64,000 nucleotides of DNA from SIG440 sp045645485 (GCA_045645485.1 JAZRIX010000061.1:13807-77806); one strand, 5' to 3'; shown: positions 1 to 8,546, counted from the first letter of the stretch. Notes: generated by a model not told the origin, from the sequence alone. Numbers and translations: made by a program.

Positions 1-1
1 G

Positions 2-493
2 AAAAAAGCAGGGGGATATATTGATGCTGAAGGCGATGTGAGATGTGAGGAGCTTTTCAGGTGCATTGGATATCTTGATGATGCCGAAATGCTGGAAAAG
101 GTTAATGCAATTAATGTAGGTGATTTGTCTGATGTTCAGCTTGAATATGAAAAACGTCTTTATATACTCCTTGGCGGCTGCGAAAAGATGGAGTACAAGC
201 TGAAATTTATTGAAAAGGTAATAAGTGAAAAAATTTCGGATTATGAAAGAGCTCTTCTGGATTATCGCGGTGACAAGCTTTATGTAGGTCCCCGTGAGGA
301 TGACAAAAAGGCAAAAGAAGAGGCGGAAAATGCCGGTGCTTCTGATGAAAAGGATAAGAATAATCCGAAAAATACGGGTGAAAACGGAGAAAAAACTTCT
401 GTCGACTCAGCATCTGAGTCTCAGAATGACGGGAAAACTGAAGAAAAAGCTTCTGCTGAAGCTGAAAGCAAGCAGGAAAAGAATGAAGAATAA
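2..493 (+). CDS. ftsQ: FtsQ/DivIB-like division protein, C-terminal part (5' end outside window)
   Basis: The frame is open from base 2 with no start, so about 163 C-terminal residues are visible. Stretches such as LEYEKRLYILLGG, MEYKLKFIEKVI and ALLDYRGDKLYVGP follow the pattern of the C-terminal beta-domain of FtsQ/DivIB, the bitopic divisome protein that bridges FtsB/FtsL and peptidoglycan synthesis. This is family knowledge applied to a fragment, so the call is an inference, strengthened by position: DUF881 and sbp follow directly, as in the Firmicutes ftsQ-ylxW-sbp-ftsZ cluster. The last roughly 60 residues are a low-complexity tail rich in Glu, Lys, Ala and Ser, unlike the compact end of most FtsQ proteins. 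The stop is 25 bases before the next start. Confidence 0.65.
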   Translation, partial: KKAGGYIDAEGDVRCEELFRCIGYLDDAEMLEKVNAINVGDLSDVQLEYEKRLYILLGGCEKMEYKLKFIEKVISEKISDYERALLDYRGDKLYVGPREDDKKAKEEAENAGASDEKDKNNPKNTGENGEKTSVDSASESQNDGKTEEKASAEAESKQEKNEE

Positions 494-518
494 ATTAAGA
501 AAAAAGGAAAGAGAACAG

Positions 519-1271
519 ATGAGATGGACTAAAAAACAAAAATTCCGTGCTTCTATGTCGTTTATGATATTTATTCTTGTATTTGCAATTACATGGCAAA
601 TCAAGGGAGTAAGAAAAAATAATGCTGTTGACAGTCAAATATCCAAGCGTGTTGAGACTTTGCAGCAGGATTTGAAGACCGAGCTTGAAAAAAATGAAAA
701 TTATCTTCAGCAAATTGTTCAGCTTCAGAACGATTTGTCAAAGTACAGAGAACAGGTTACTGAAAGCGGCGGTGCTACAAAAATTCTCAAAGAAGAATTA
801 AACCGTGCAGAAACTATAGCGGGACTTACGGATGTTTCAGGCAACGGTATAATTGTGACAGTGAAGGATGCAAGCAGACAGAATGCAGAAGATATGGTTT
901 TTGAAGACGGTATGGGTATAGTACATGATGTATATATTCTTACAATACTCAATGAACTTCGGGCGGCAGGTGCTGAGGCACTTTCGGTAAATGACGAAAG
1001 AATACTTGCTACCAGTGAGGTTCGTTGTGCGGGACCTACGGTGAGCATAAACAATACAAAGGTTGCAGCTCCGTATGAGATAAAGGCAATCGGCAATACG
1101 GAAACCCTTGAGAGTGCTTTGAGAATGCCGGGGGGTGCTCTTGAACAGGCTTCGTATTACGGAGTGGATGTTTCTATCAAGAAGAGCAACAAGCTGTTGG
1201 TGAAAAAACATACAGGTACTACCAACTTTAAATATGCACAGATTGTTGAACCGGAGGTGACTGAAGAATGA
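519..1271 (+). CDS. DUF881 family membrane protein (YlxW/YlxX type)
   Basis: A 250-residue protein. The start ATG 519 is preceded by AAAGGAAAGAG; the same frame is open further upstream but there overlaps the previous gene. It has a short basic N-terminus, one membrane segment (about residues 12-28), a coiled-coil stretch (about 35-85) and then the DUF881 domain with the characteristic GNGIIVTVKDA and VNDERILATSEVRC segments. DUF881 proteins sit in Firmicutes and Actinobacteria division clusters; their molecular role is unknown. The gene overlaps sbp by four bases (ATGA), which implies translational coupling. Confidence 0.9.
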   Translation: MRWTKKQKFRASMSFMIFILVFAITWQIKGVRKNNAVDSQISKRVETLQQDLKTELEKNENYLQQIVQLQNDLSKYREQVTESGGATKILKEELNRAETIAGLTDVSGNGIIVTVKDASRQNAEDMVFEDGMGIVHDVYILTILNELRAAGAEALSVNDERILATSEVRCAGPTVSINNTKVAAPYEIKAIGNTETLESALRMPGGALEQASYYGVDVSIKKSNKLLVKKHTGTTNFKYAQIVEPEVTEE

Positions 1272-1747
1272 TATTCCTTATAGCCGGTATTCTTGGTGTA
1301 ATTGCAGGTATAATTGTGCCCTACAATCTCAACTCTACTACTTTGCCTTATGCGGCGGTTGCTATCATTGCCGCACTGGACTCGGTATTCGGTGCATGGC
1401 ATGCAAACCTGAATAAGAAATTTAATCTTAACGTATTTATGATGGGATTGGTTTCTAATGCTGTCCTTGCGGTGGCGCTCACTTTTGTGGGAAATCTTTT
1501 GGGAATAAATCTTTATTTTGCGGCAATTATTGTTTTTGGTGTGCGTATGTTCAACAATATGTCCTCTATAAGAAGACTTACCCTTGATATTTATTTTGAA
1601 AAGCGAGCAAGAGACATTGAACGTCTGAAAAGACGGGCACTGAAAGCCGCGGAAGGTCCTGTGGAAAGCGGAACTGAAATCAAAACAGCAGAAACAGAGG
1701 AAGAAGTAACGCAAGAACAAAAGAAAAATCCAGATGATAAAAAATAA
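1268..1747 (+). CDS. sbp: Small basic protein Sbp (DUF1290)
   Basis: A 159-residue membrane protein. Residues 1-110 form the DUF1290 core: three to four hydrophobic helices with the conserved PYAAVAIIAALDSVFG and GVRMFNNMSSIRR segments. The C-terminal 45 residues are charged and probably cytoplasmic. Sbp lies between ylxW/ylxX and ftsA/ftsZ in Bacillus-type clusters; its function is not established. The start overlaps the DUF881 stop. No ftsA follows; an unrelated acetyltransferase gene separates sbp from ftsZ. Confidence 0.9.
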   Translation: MIFLIAGILGVIAGIIVPYNLNSTTLPYAAVAIIAALDSVFGAWHANLNKKFNLNVFMMGLVSNAVLAVALTFVGNLLGINLYFAAIIVFGVRMFNNMSSIRRLTLDIYFEKRARDIERLKRRALKAAEGPVESGTEIKTAETEEEVTQEQKKNPDDKK

Positions 1748-1793
1748 AATTACGGTTTACAAAAATAAAAGTACTATCTGCGGTTGTGTAAGA

Positions 1794-1823
1794 TTGACAA
1801 ACCTGTATAGAAAATGCTAATAT
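1794..1823 (+). promoter_or_regulatory. Sigma-A-type promoter before the Eis-like gene
   Basis: TTGACA at 1794-1799, an 18-base spacer and TAATAT at 1818-1823 with an upstream TG (extended -10). It would start a long leader ending at the gene at 2067. Confidence 0.7.
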
Positions 1824-1824
1824 G

Positions 1825-1845
1825 CAAGGGAGAGAGTATCCCTTG
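1825..1845 (+). promoter_or_regulatory. Perfect inverted repeat at the expected transcript 5' end
   Basis: CAAGGGA, a seven-base loop, then TCCCTTG. It lies just downstream of the -10 element, so it is either a 5' stabilising stem-loop or a repressor operator. No long T-tract follows, so it is probably not a terminator. Confidence 0.45.
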
Positions 1846-2066
1846 TTTGTTGTATAGAATAAAATGCAGGAAGATTGAAAGAATGGAAAAATCGGTGTTT
1901 GCGGTTGACAAAAATCCAACAAGAATGAATATATTTGAACATATTGGTATAAAAATGCTGATTAACGTTATTTCTACATCGGCTATGGCACTCTTTGGCA
2001 GAATAAATGTCCCCGGCGCAAATGAAAATTCAGCGTCTGGGAAGAAAGTAAAACGGAGGTAAGAAT

Positions 2067-3197
2067 ATGGCATACGAAATGGTAAGATTCAATGAAGAAA
2101 ATCTTGAGGAGGCACTGGAGGTTCTCAGTGAAGCCTTCAAACATCAGGACGGCATAAAGAAATCCTTTGCGGAAATGTATCCCAGAATTTTCGGTCCCGA
2201 GGCTGAACGTATCGGTGATAATTTCTGTGCAATGAAAAATGGTGAGGTTGTAGGTTGTATATCCAATGATATGATGGAATATCATGTAGGCGGAGAGGTG
2301 CTGAAAATTTCTTCTTCGGGCAATGTAGCTGTTAAGGAATCGGAGCGTGGACAAGGTCTTATGAAGGTTATGTTTGACTGTGTTCATCAGGACTTGATTG
2401 ACGGGGATTTTGACGTTTCATATCTTCACGGGACACGTGCAAGATACAACTATTTTGGATATGAGCTTTGCGGCATAGAATATATTTTCAAATTTGATAA
2501 AGCAGACCTTTCAAAGTATTATAAAAACCGTCACTTGTTTGAATTTGTAGATTTGCGTGATCGGAAGGATTTGCTTGAAGAAGCTATAAAAATCAATGAA
2601 ATGCAAAAGGTTTATATCAAAAGAAGGAAAGAATCGCTTATAAATGTTTTTCTGGCAAGATGGAGAGAGCCGGTTGCGGTACTTCGTGACGGTGAGCTGT
2701 TCGGCACCTTCGCTTTTGGTGAAAACGGAATTAAATATATTACGCTGAAAAATTATGCGGATTTTGCTGAAATGGTTTTTGAATTCCTTGAAGCCAAAGG
2801 CATTTCAGAAACAGAATACTGGGCACCGGATTACAACAAAGAGCTGATGGCAAACTGCATGAAAAATTGCAGCAGCTTTGTAATAGGAAACCCTGCGAAC
2901 TTCAAAATAATGAATTTTGAAAAGGTGGTAAAAGCCTTTCTTCAGCTGAAAGCGGACAATGAGCCTCTTTGTGACGGCGCAATCACGCTGGATTCTGATT
3001 TGTTCGGAAAATTTGTGATTTCTGTGAATAACGGAAAAGCATCGGTTGAAAAATTTGAAGGAGAGGCGGAATATAAGCTCAAAGGATTTGAAGTTTACGA
3101 TTTTCTTTTTAATCATACACCGATTTCGTACGGAAGCTACAATCAGGCGGCAAGTTCATGGTTACCGCTTCCTATAAACTCACCTTATCTTGCATAA
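2067..3197 (+). CDS. Eis-like GNAT N-acetyltransferase
   Basis: A 376-residue protein with ribosome site CGGAGG nine bases before ATG. The N-terminal half is a GNAT fold: VAVKESERGQGL (about 88-99) carries the acetyl-CoA pyrophosphate-binding R/Q-x-x-G-x-G/A type signature. The length, the second GNAT-like region and an SCP2-like C-terminal domain fit the Eis/DUF4111-adjacent acetyltransferases that modify aminoglycosides, peptides or other amines. The substrate cannot be predicted. It has its own promoter upstream and a strong terminator downstream, so it is a single-gene unit inserted between sbp and ftsZ. Confidence 0.8.
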   Translation: MAYEMVRFNEENLEEALEVLSEAFKHQDGIKKSFAEMYPRIFGPEAERIGDNFCAMKNGEVVGCISNDMMEYHVGGEVLKISSSGNVAVKESERGQGLMKVMFDCVHQDLIDGDFDVSYLHGTRARYNYFGYELCGIEYIFKFDKADLSKYYKNRHLFEFVDLRDRKDLLEEAIKINEMQKVYIKRRKESLINVFLARWREPVAVLRDGELFGTFAFGENGIKYITLKNYADFAEMVFEFLEAKGISETEYWAPDYNKELMANCMKNCSSFVIGNPANFKIMNFEKVVKAFLQLKADNEPLCDGAITLDSDLFGKFVISVNNGKASVEKFEGEAEYKLKGFEVYDFLFNHTPISYGSYNQAASSWLPLPINSPYLA

Positions 3198-3210
3198 ATC
3201 GACATTTTTT

Positions 3211-3244
3211 CAAGTCAACCTTGACGGGTTGGCTTGATTTTTTT
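3211..3244 (+). terminator. Intrinsic terminator after the Eis-like gene
   Basis: A 10-bp stem, CAAGTCAACC (3211-3220) with GGTTGGCTTG (3227-3236) and one G-T pair, six-base loop, then an A and seven T. Confidence 0.85.
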
Positions 3245-3276
3245 GCAGAAACCTTTGAAAATAAAGTGTTTTTCTC

Positions 3277-3305
3277 TTGACAGAATGAAAATAAAATGCT
3301 AAAAT
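3277..3305 (+). promoter_or_regulatory. ftsZ promoter
   Basis: TTGACA 3277-3282, 17-base spacer, TAAAAT 3300-3305 with TGC just before it (extended -10). It gives a leader of about 150 bases before ftsZ. Confidence 0.8.
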
Positions 3306-3306
3306 G

Positions 3307-3349
3307 AAATGTAAATGTGGAAAAGTGACTTTTTTTGAAAGTTACATTT
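3307..3349 (+). promoter_or_regulatory. Inverted repeat in the ftsZ leader
   Basis: AAATGTAA (3307-3314) pairs with TTACATTT (3342-3349) and a T-rich run follows. It could be a weak attenuator or just 5' structure. The stem is AT-only, so confidence is low. Confidence 0.3.
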
Positions 3350-3463
3350 GTTTTTTACATAAACAAAAGAGTATATAAAAGAGAATTGTTTGGGGAGCAT
3401 TTTGGCTTAGAATGAAGCTTTGTGTACTTTGGACAAGCTCTATAAAAGATAGGAGGAATTATT

Positions 3464-4732
3464 TTGTTTGAGTTTGATACTGAAACAACCGGCCCGGCTA
3501 AAATAAAAGTCATCGGTGTCGGTGGCGGCGGAAACAATGCGGTAAACAGAATGATTGAAGCAGAAGTTCAGTGCGTTGAATTTATTGCAGTGAACACTGA
3601 CAAGCAGGATTTGTCACTTTCAAAGGCACCTCAGAAAATTCAGATTGGTTCAAAGCTTACGAAGGGTCTTGGCGCCGGTGCGGTTCCTGAAATCGGAGCA
3701 AAAGCGGCAGAAGAAAGCCGTGATGAAATCGCTTTGGCTATTCAGGATTCGGATATGGTGTTTGTTACTGCCGGAATGGGCGGCGGTACAGGTACAGGTG
3801 CGGCACCTGTTGTAGCTGAAATTGCAAAGGAATTGGGTATTCTTACGGTAGGTATTGTTACAAAGCCTTTCTGGTTTGAGGGCAAGGCCCGTGAAAAGAA
3901 TGCATCAATCGGTATTGAGAATCTGAAAAATTCTGTGGATACTCTTGTGGTTATCCCCAATGACAAGCTTCTCGAAATTGCTGAAACAAAGACAACACTC
4001 ACAGATTCATTCAAGGCTGCAGATGATGTTCTCAGACAGGGTGTTCAGGGTATTTCTGACCTTATTTCAAGGCCCGGTCTTATCAGCCTTGACTTTGCTG
4101 ACGTGAAGACAATTATGAAGAATACAGGCTATGCACATATGGGTATCGGCAAGGCTACAGGCGAAAACCGTGCTCATGATGCTGCAGCAAAGGCTATCAA
4201 CAGTCCCCTTCTTGAAACAACAATTAAGGGTGCAAAGGGTGTTATTCTCAACGTTACCGGTGGTGCTGATCTCGGTATTCTTGAAATTCAGACAGCTTCT
4301 CAGCTTATTACAGAAGCTGCTGACAGCGATGCAAACATTATTCTCGGTGCAATTATCGACGAAACTCTCGGTGATGAAATCCAGGTAACTGTTATCGCAA
4401 CAGGCTTTGAAGGCAAGGACGGAAACAGACCTCCCAAGCCTGAGGTAAAGGCTGAACCTCAGATTGATTTAATTCTTGATTCAAAAGCTGAAACCACAGT
4501 TGGTACAAAGTCTTTTGAAGAACCTGTTTTTTCAAAGGATGAAGGAAAAGGTATCTTTGAAAAAATGAGAGAGGAAATGCATGGCAGAAAGGTTGAAGCG
4601 GACCCCATTCCTGCATCTGTTCCTCAACCAAAGGCTGAACCCGAAAGAAGAGCAGAAAAAACAGATTTCTTCAAGGTTAGTGAGGATGACGGTATTGATG
4701 TTCCTGTGTTCCTTCGCAAGAATCAGGACTAA
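3464..4732 (+). CDS. ftsZ: Cell division GTPase FtsZ
   Basis: A 422-residue tubulin homologue that polymerises into the Z-ring. The start is TTG, placed by AGGAGG at 3451-3456. Seen: the N-terminal IKVIGVGGGGNNAVNRM nucleotide-binding loop, the tubulin signature GGGTGTG (about residues 104-110), NTDKQDL for the T3 region, and the synergy-loop region. A variable linker of about 90 residues ends in IDVPVFLRK, the conserved C-terminal peptide that binds FtsA or SepF. No ftsA is adjacent. The gene has its own promoter and is followed by secG 47 bases on. Confidence 0.98.
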   Translation: MFEFDTETTGPAKIKVIGVGGGGNNAVNRMIEAEVQCVEFIAVNTDKQDLSLSKAPQKIQIGSKLTKGLGAGAVPEIGAKAAEESRDEIALAIQDSDMVFVTAGMGGGTGTGAAPVVAEIAKELGILTVGIVTKPFWFEGKAREKNASIGIENLKNSVDTLVVIPNDKLLEIAETKTTLTDSFKAADDVLRQGVQGISDLISRPGLISLDFADVKTIMKNTGYAHMGIGKATGENRAHDAAAKAINSPLLETTIKGAKGVILNVTGGADLGILEIQTASQLITEAADSDANIILGAIIDETLGDEIQVTVIATGFEGKDGNRPPKPEVKAEPQIDLILDSKAETTVGTKSFEEPVFSKDEGKGIFEKMREEMHGRKVEADPIPASVPQPKAEPERRAEKTDFFKVSEDDGIDVPVFLRKNQD

Positions 4733-4779
4733 TATTGTTACCGCATGAATATATGCAAAATTTTAGGAGGATTATTTAA

Positions 4780-5148
4780 ATGGAAATTGCATTGATTATT
4801 ATTCACGTTGTTATTGCTGTTATACTCATTGTGACTGTTCTTATGCAACACGGTAAACAGCAGGGGCTCTCGGGTGCTATTGCCGGCGGTGCAGAGACTT
4901 TCTTTGGAAAAAACAAGGGCAGAACAATTGACGGTATTCTTCAGAAGCTTACTTCTGTTGTTGCTGTTTTGTTTGTAATCAGCTCAATCGTTCTTGTTGT
5001 TTATACAACAAGAGACACAACAGTTGAAGTTCCTGAAGGCACTGAAGTTACAGAACAGGCTGATGCAAATGCTGACACAGCTGCAGATGCAGCAGATGCA
5101 ACTGCTGATGCTGATGCTGATGCAAATTCAGAAGAAAAAGCTGAATAA
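4780..5148 (+). CDS. secG: Preprotein translocase subunit SecG
   Basis: A 122-residue protein with two membrane helices (about 3-22 and 54-77) and the intervening SecG segment with GLSGAIAGGAETFFGK, the usual accessory subunit of SecYEG. AGGAGG precedes the ATG. The C-terminal 40 residues are an added low-complexity tail made almost only of Ala, Asp, Thr and Glu. A strong terminator follows 22 bases after the stop. Confidence 0.95.
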   Translation: MEIALIIIHVVIAVILIVTVLMQHGKQQGLSGAIAGGAETFFGKNKGRTIDGILQKLTSVVAVLFVISSIVLVVYTTRDTTVEVPEGTEVTEQADANADTAADAADATADADADANSEEKAE

Positions 5149-5170
5149 GAAAAACTTAGTTGTTTATAAT

Positions 5171-5198
5171 AAAAACCGCTCCATTAGGAGCGGTTTTT
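5171..5198 (+). terminator. Intrinsic terminator after secG
   Basis: A perfect 12-bp stem, AAAAACCGCTCC with GGAGCGGTTTTT, four-base loop ATTA; the right arm supplies the T-tract. Confidence 0.95.
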
Positions 5199-5279
5199 AG
5201 GTTTTATTATATTGCAGAAAGTGTTTTAGAATTAATACAAAAGGGTACAATAATAGGAAGAATCGGAGGTGTGAGACAG

Positions 5280-7322
5280 TTGAAATTTTCAGATTTATTG
5301 AACGAATTCCATATAATGCCGCAATTCCCGCCGGCTGCAATGAGGCAGGCAGAGAATATACCCGATACTGTAGCCGAAAAGGATTTGCAGGGAAGAAAAG
5401 ACTTGACAGAAAAGCTGATTGTTACCATTGACGGTGAAGATGCAAAGGATTTTGACGACGCGGTTTCTGTTGAAGTTCTTGAGAACGGGAACTATTGTCT
5501 TGGTGTGCATATTGCGGACGTTACTCACTATGTGAAAGAAAATTCGTCTATTGACAGAGCGGCATTTACCAGAGGAACAAGTGTTTATCTGATTGATACG
5601 GTAATTCCCATGCTTCCCTTTGAATTGTCAAATGAGCTGTGTAGTCTCAAACCTCACGTTGTGAGACTTGCGGTTTCGGTTTTTATGGAGATTACCCCTC
5701 GCGGAAAGGTAAAAAGCTATGAAATATGTAATAGCTTTATAAAATCTGCAGAGAGAATGACATACTCTGATGTTACAGCAATACTTGAAGGAGACAAGGC
5801 ACTGAATGCAAAATATTCACATCTTGTTTCCATGTTCAGCCTTATGGCAAAACTTGCAAACATACTGAAACGAAAAAGAATCTCAGAGGGCTCCATTGAA
5901 TTTGAAACCCACGAATCCAAAATTACTTTGGATGAGACGGGAACTCCTGTTGCTGTCGAGCGGTATCCCATTACCTTTTCAAATAATATAATTGAAGAAT
6001 TTATGCTTGTGTGCAATGTTACTGTTGCAAAGCATTTGGTATCGAAAGGACTTCCCTGTGTTTTTCGTGTGCACGAACGTCCTGATATGATGAGACTGGA
6101 ACGTTTGGGTGAGATTCTGCCGTTGCTCGGTGTGGATTTCAAATATAATCCGGATGTTCGTCCCAAGGATTTTCAGAATATACTGAACGAAGTTCGCGAT
6201 ACCGAAAAGGCGGAAGTAATAAGTTATTTGCTTCTTCGTGCAATGGCAAAGGCAAAGTACAGTGAGATTAATGCTGGACATTTTGGCCTGGGCTTTGACA
6301 CCTACTGTCATTTTACGTCTCCCATCAGGAGGTATTCTGACGTTGCTGTGCATAGGGTGCTGAAAGAAAGTCTCAAGGGTGAGCTTTCTGAAAAGCAAAA
6401 AGCTCATTTCAAGGAAGTTGCGGCAAGTGCGGCGGTTACGGCGACGGTAACAGAGGTAAATGCTGCAGATGCAGAGCTTCAGTGGAAGTCGGTAAAAAAA
6501 GCGGAATATATGGTTGACAAAATAGGCGAACGTGACGAGGGGATAATTACTCACGTTTTATCGTCAGGCTTTTTTGTTGAGCTTCCCAATACGGTTGAGG
6601 GTTTTGTAGCCGCAAGAACTCTGGAAGATGATGTTTATGTTATGACCGAAAACGGTATTTCCATGAGCGGATTGTCAAACGGACGTTCATTTACTGTGGG
6701 CGACAAGGTAAAAATAAAGGTTGTTGCTGCAGATCCTGAAAGAAGATTTGTGGATTTTGAAATTGTGGGTGCGGCAAAGCTCAGACCTATGAAACGCAAA
6801 TCCAACCGCAAGGATTCAGTAATGAAAAAGAATAAAAACATCCTTCGGGAGATAACCGAAAACGGACGTGAAGAAAAGCTTGAAAAGGCAGAACTGAGAC
6901 GGAAATATGACAGCGAAAAAGAGATTTTTGAGAGTGCATTGATTTCGGTTGTATTTGAGGAAATTCGTGAAAAACACAGATTCTCCCGTGATGAAGAACG
7001 TTTTGCGGGTGTTATTCTTGATGATATGGCTGCAAGGATATCTCAACCTGTGTTCAAGTCGGTTGTCAGTGATTCTTCAGCCTTCTCGGATAAAACGATA
7101 TATATTTCAGCAACTGTGAATTTGAAAAATACAATTGGTATACTTGAGGAAAGCTTTGACTTTGAGGTTGATGAAAAAACAGTTGATATGTTGTCACAGT
7201 ACAGCGTAACCGCATTGAGACATTTCGGAAAGTGTATGAGATTTGACGGCTTTGATTGGAAAAAGAGAGAAAAGGAATATTTTGCTTTGTTACAAAAGCT
7301 GAAAAGAAAGGTGGAAGAATAG
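5280..7322 (+). CDS. rnr: RNase R/RNase II family 3'-5' exoribonuclease lacking N-terminal domains
   Basis: A 680-residue protein if started at TTG 5280, nine bases after GGAGGT (5265-5270); the frame is open further up but only across the secG terminator. The RNB catalytic domain is complete: TIDGEDAKDFDD (about 49-60) with the metal-binding aspartates, and HFTSPIRRYSD with the conserved arginines. An S1 domain follows at about 416-500. The usual helix-turn-helix and two cold-shock domains of RNase R (about 200 residues before RNB) are absent, and there is no room for them after the secG terminator. The last roughly 180 residues are a charged segment and a folded-looking region I do not recognise. 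The order secG-rnr matches Bacillus. The stop overlaps the next start by one base. Confidence 0.9.
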   Translation: MKFSDLLNEFHIMPQFPPAAMRQAENIPDTVAEKDLQGRKDLTEKLIVTIDGEDAKDFDDAVSVEVLENGNYCLGVHIADVTHYVKENSSIDRAAFTRGTSVYLIDTVIPMLPFELSNELCSLKPHVVRLAVSVFMEITPRGKVKSYEICNSFIKSAERMTYSDVTAILEGDKALNAKYSHLVSMFSLMAKLANILKRKRISEGSIEFETHESKITLDETGTPVAVERYPITFSNNIIEEFMLVCNVTVAKHLVSKGLPCVFRVHERPDMMRLERLGEILPLLGVDFKYNPDVRPKDFQNILNEVRDTEKAEVISYLLLRAMAKAKYSEINAGHFGLGFDTYCHFTSPIRRYSDVAVHRVLKESLKGELSEKQKAHFKEVAASAAVTATVTEVNAADAELQWKSVKKAEYMVDKIGERDEGIITHVLSSGFFVELPNTVEGFVAARTLEDDVYVMTENGISMSGLSNGRSFTVGDKVKIKVVAADPERRFVDFEIVGAAKLRPMKRKSNRKDSVMKKNKNILREITENGREEKLEKAELRRKYDSEKEIFESALISVVFEEIREKHRFSRDEERFAGVILDDMAARISQPVFKSVVSDSSAFSDKTIYISATVNLKNTIGILEESFDFEVDEKTVDMLSQYSVTALRHFGKCMRFDGFDWKKREKEYFALLQKLKRKVEE

Positions 7323-8053
7323 TGAAAACTGTTTTGATTACGGGAGCTTCACGGGGAATAGGGCGAGCTGCTGCAAGGAAATTTGCAAAAGCAGGTTATA
7401 CTGTGGCGGTGAATTATTATAGCAGTAGTGATGAAGCCTTGTCTTTGTGTGAAGAAATAAAGAGCTTTGGGGGTACAGCAAAAGCTTTTCAGGCAGATGT
7501 TTCGGACGAAAAGCAAGTTGAAAAAATGCTGAAAGAAATTGAAACAGATTTCGGCGGCATTGATATTCTGGTGAATAATGCAGGAATTGCACTGAAGCAG
7601 GGGCTTTTCACGGATTTTTCGGAGCAGGATGTGAAGCGAATTTTTGATACGGATATTTTCGGAATGATGAACTGCACCAGAAAAGTTATCCCGTATATGG
7701 TGAAAAAAAAGTGGGGAAGAATAGTAAATGTCTCCTCTGTATGGGGAATTTGCGGCGGTTCCTGTGAGGTTATTTACTCCTCGGCAAAGGCGGCTGTGAT
7801 AGGCTTTTCAAAGGCACTTGCCAAGGAACTTGCTCCATCAAGGATATATGTCAACTGTGTTGCACCCGGATTGATTGAAACTGATATGAATTCACATCTT
7901 TCAAAGGACGATATCGAAGATTTTTGTCAGGATGTACCTGTTGGAAGGATTGGTACAGCTGATGAGGTAGCAGAAAGTATATTGTTTTTCGCCTCGGAGG
8001 AAGCGTCGTATATTACGGGTCAGGTACTGACAGTTGATGGAGGTTTTATCTGA
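7322..8053 (+). CDS. Short-chain dehydrogenase/reductase, FabG-like
   Basis: A 243-residue SDR. The GTG at 7322 is chosen because AAAGGTGG lies just upstream and the protein then begins at the first Rossmann strand. Seen: TGASRGIG (about 7-14) for NAD(P)H, NNAG (about 85), the catalytic Ser in SSVWG and YSSAK (about 151-155). This is the 3-oxoacyl-ACP reductase type of SDR; the true substrate is unknown, since no fab genes are near. It is coupled to the RNase R gene by a one-base overlap. Confidence 0.85.
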   Translation: MKTVLITGASRGIGRAAARKFAKAGYTVAVNYYSSSDEALSLCEEIKSFGGTAKAFQADVSDEKQVEKMLKEIETDFGGIDILVNNAGIALKQGLFTDFSEQDVKRIFDTDIFGMMNCTRKVIPYMVKKKWGRIVNVSSVWGICGGSCEVIYSSAKAAVIGFSKALAKELAPSRIYVNCVAPGLIETDMNSHLSKDDIEDFCQDVPVGRIGTADEVAESILFFASEEASYITGQVLTVDGGFI

Positions 8054-8101
8054 TGGATTTATTGAGATTTTTGGGAACATGTTAGGGCACTGAAGCCTTC
8101 C

Positions 8102-8430
8102 CTAAAATTTCATTTTGTGTGTTCTTTCTTTCAGTTTCTCTATTGTGAGATTAAGTTCTTCCCTCATTTTTCAAGTCGATTTATCATAGGCTGCAAATCA
8201 GAAGAATAGCTGAAGCATTCACGAATTTCGTCAAGTGAAAGTTCCAAATCCTGAAAAACACGGATTGTGCGGATTTGCGTAAAGGTATCAATGGTGTAAC
8301 AGCGGTTAGCTGTTGCACCGTCTTTTTTGTCAGGCTTTATAAGTCCTTTTGTTTCATAATTCAATATTGTTTTCCTTGTGATTCCAACGGGTTTTTGCAG
8401 CCTCGCCTATGGAAAAGAAATTCTTGTCAT
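8102..8430 (-). pseudogene. MerR family regulator with frameshifts
   Basis: On the minus strand a MerR-type protein can be read only by changing frame. The best intact piece (8164-8364) contains NYETKGLIKP and the helical region up to INRLEK. Upstream, FFSIGEAAKT, the start of the MerR helix-turn-helix, is in another frame; one extra C in the run complementary to GGG 8389-8391 explains the break. Downstream, one missing A in the run complementary to 8167-8171 would add MREELNLTIEKLKER and end at 8102. The start ATG (8428-8430) needs a further indel. Three single-base differences suggest a dead gene or read errors. The promoter/operator still looks intact. Confidence 0.75.
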
Positions 8431-8474
8431 TCGTAAGAATATCCTCGTCTTAATCCTTTTATGAAAAATAAAAA

Positions 8475-8503
8475 ACATTAGTACCTCAGGTTACAGTATG
8501 CAA
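8475..8503 (-). promoter_or_regulatory. MerR-type promoter with operator dyad in the spacer
   Basis: Reading the minus strand: TTGCAT (8503-8498), 17-base spacer, TAATGT (8480-8475). The spacer holds the near-palindrome GTAACCTGAGGTAC, the typical placing of a MerR-family operator. It points at the merR pseudogene, which suggests autoregulation. Confidence 0.55.
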
Positions 8504-8546
8504 TTAAGATAGCATATTTTAGCTGTGGTATTCCTCTATATTTAAC

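Larger units (their letters stand above)
1748..2066 (+). other. Intergenic region with promoter and 5' hairpin; doubtful small ORF
   Basis: About 320 bases between sbp and the acetyltransferase gene. It holds a promoter (1794-1823) and a perfect 7-bp hairpin (1825-1845). A frame open from 1814 to 2062 would give up to 82 codons, or 60 from an ATG at 1883, but neither start has a convincing ribosome site and I recognise no family, so I do not call a gene. Confidence 0.5.

Noticed and set aside
1774..2073. Minus-strand frame of about 99 codons between sbp and the Eis-like gene
   Set aside because: No ribosome site, no family likeness that I trust, and it is antisense to the plus-strand leader.
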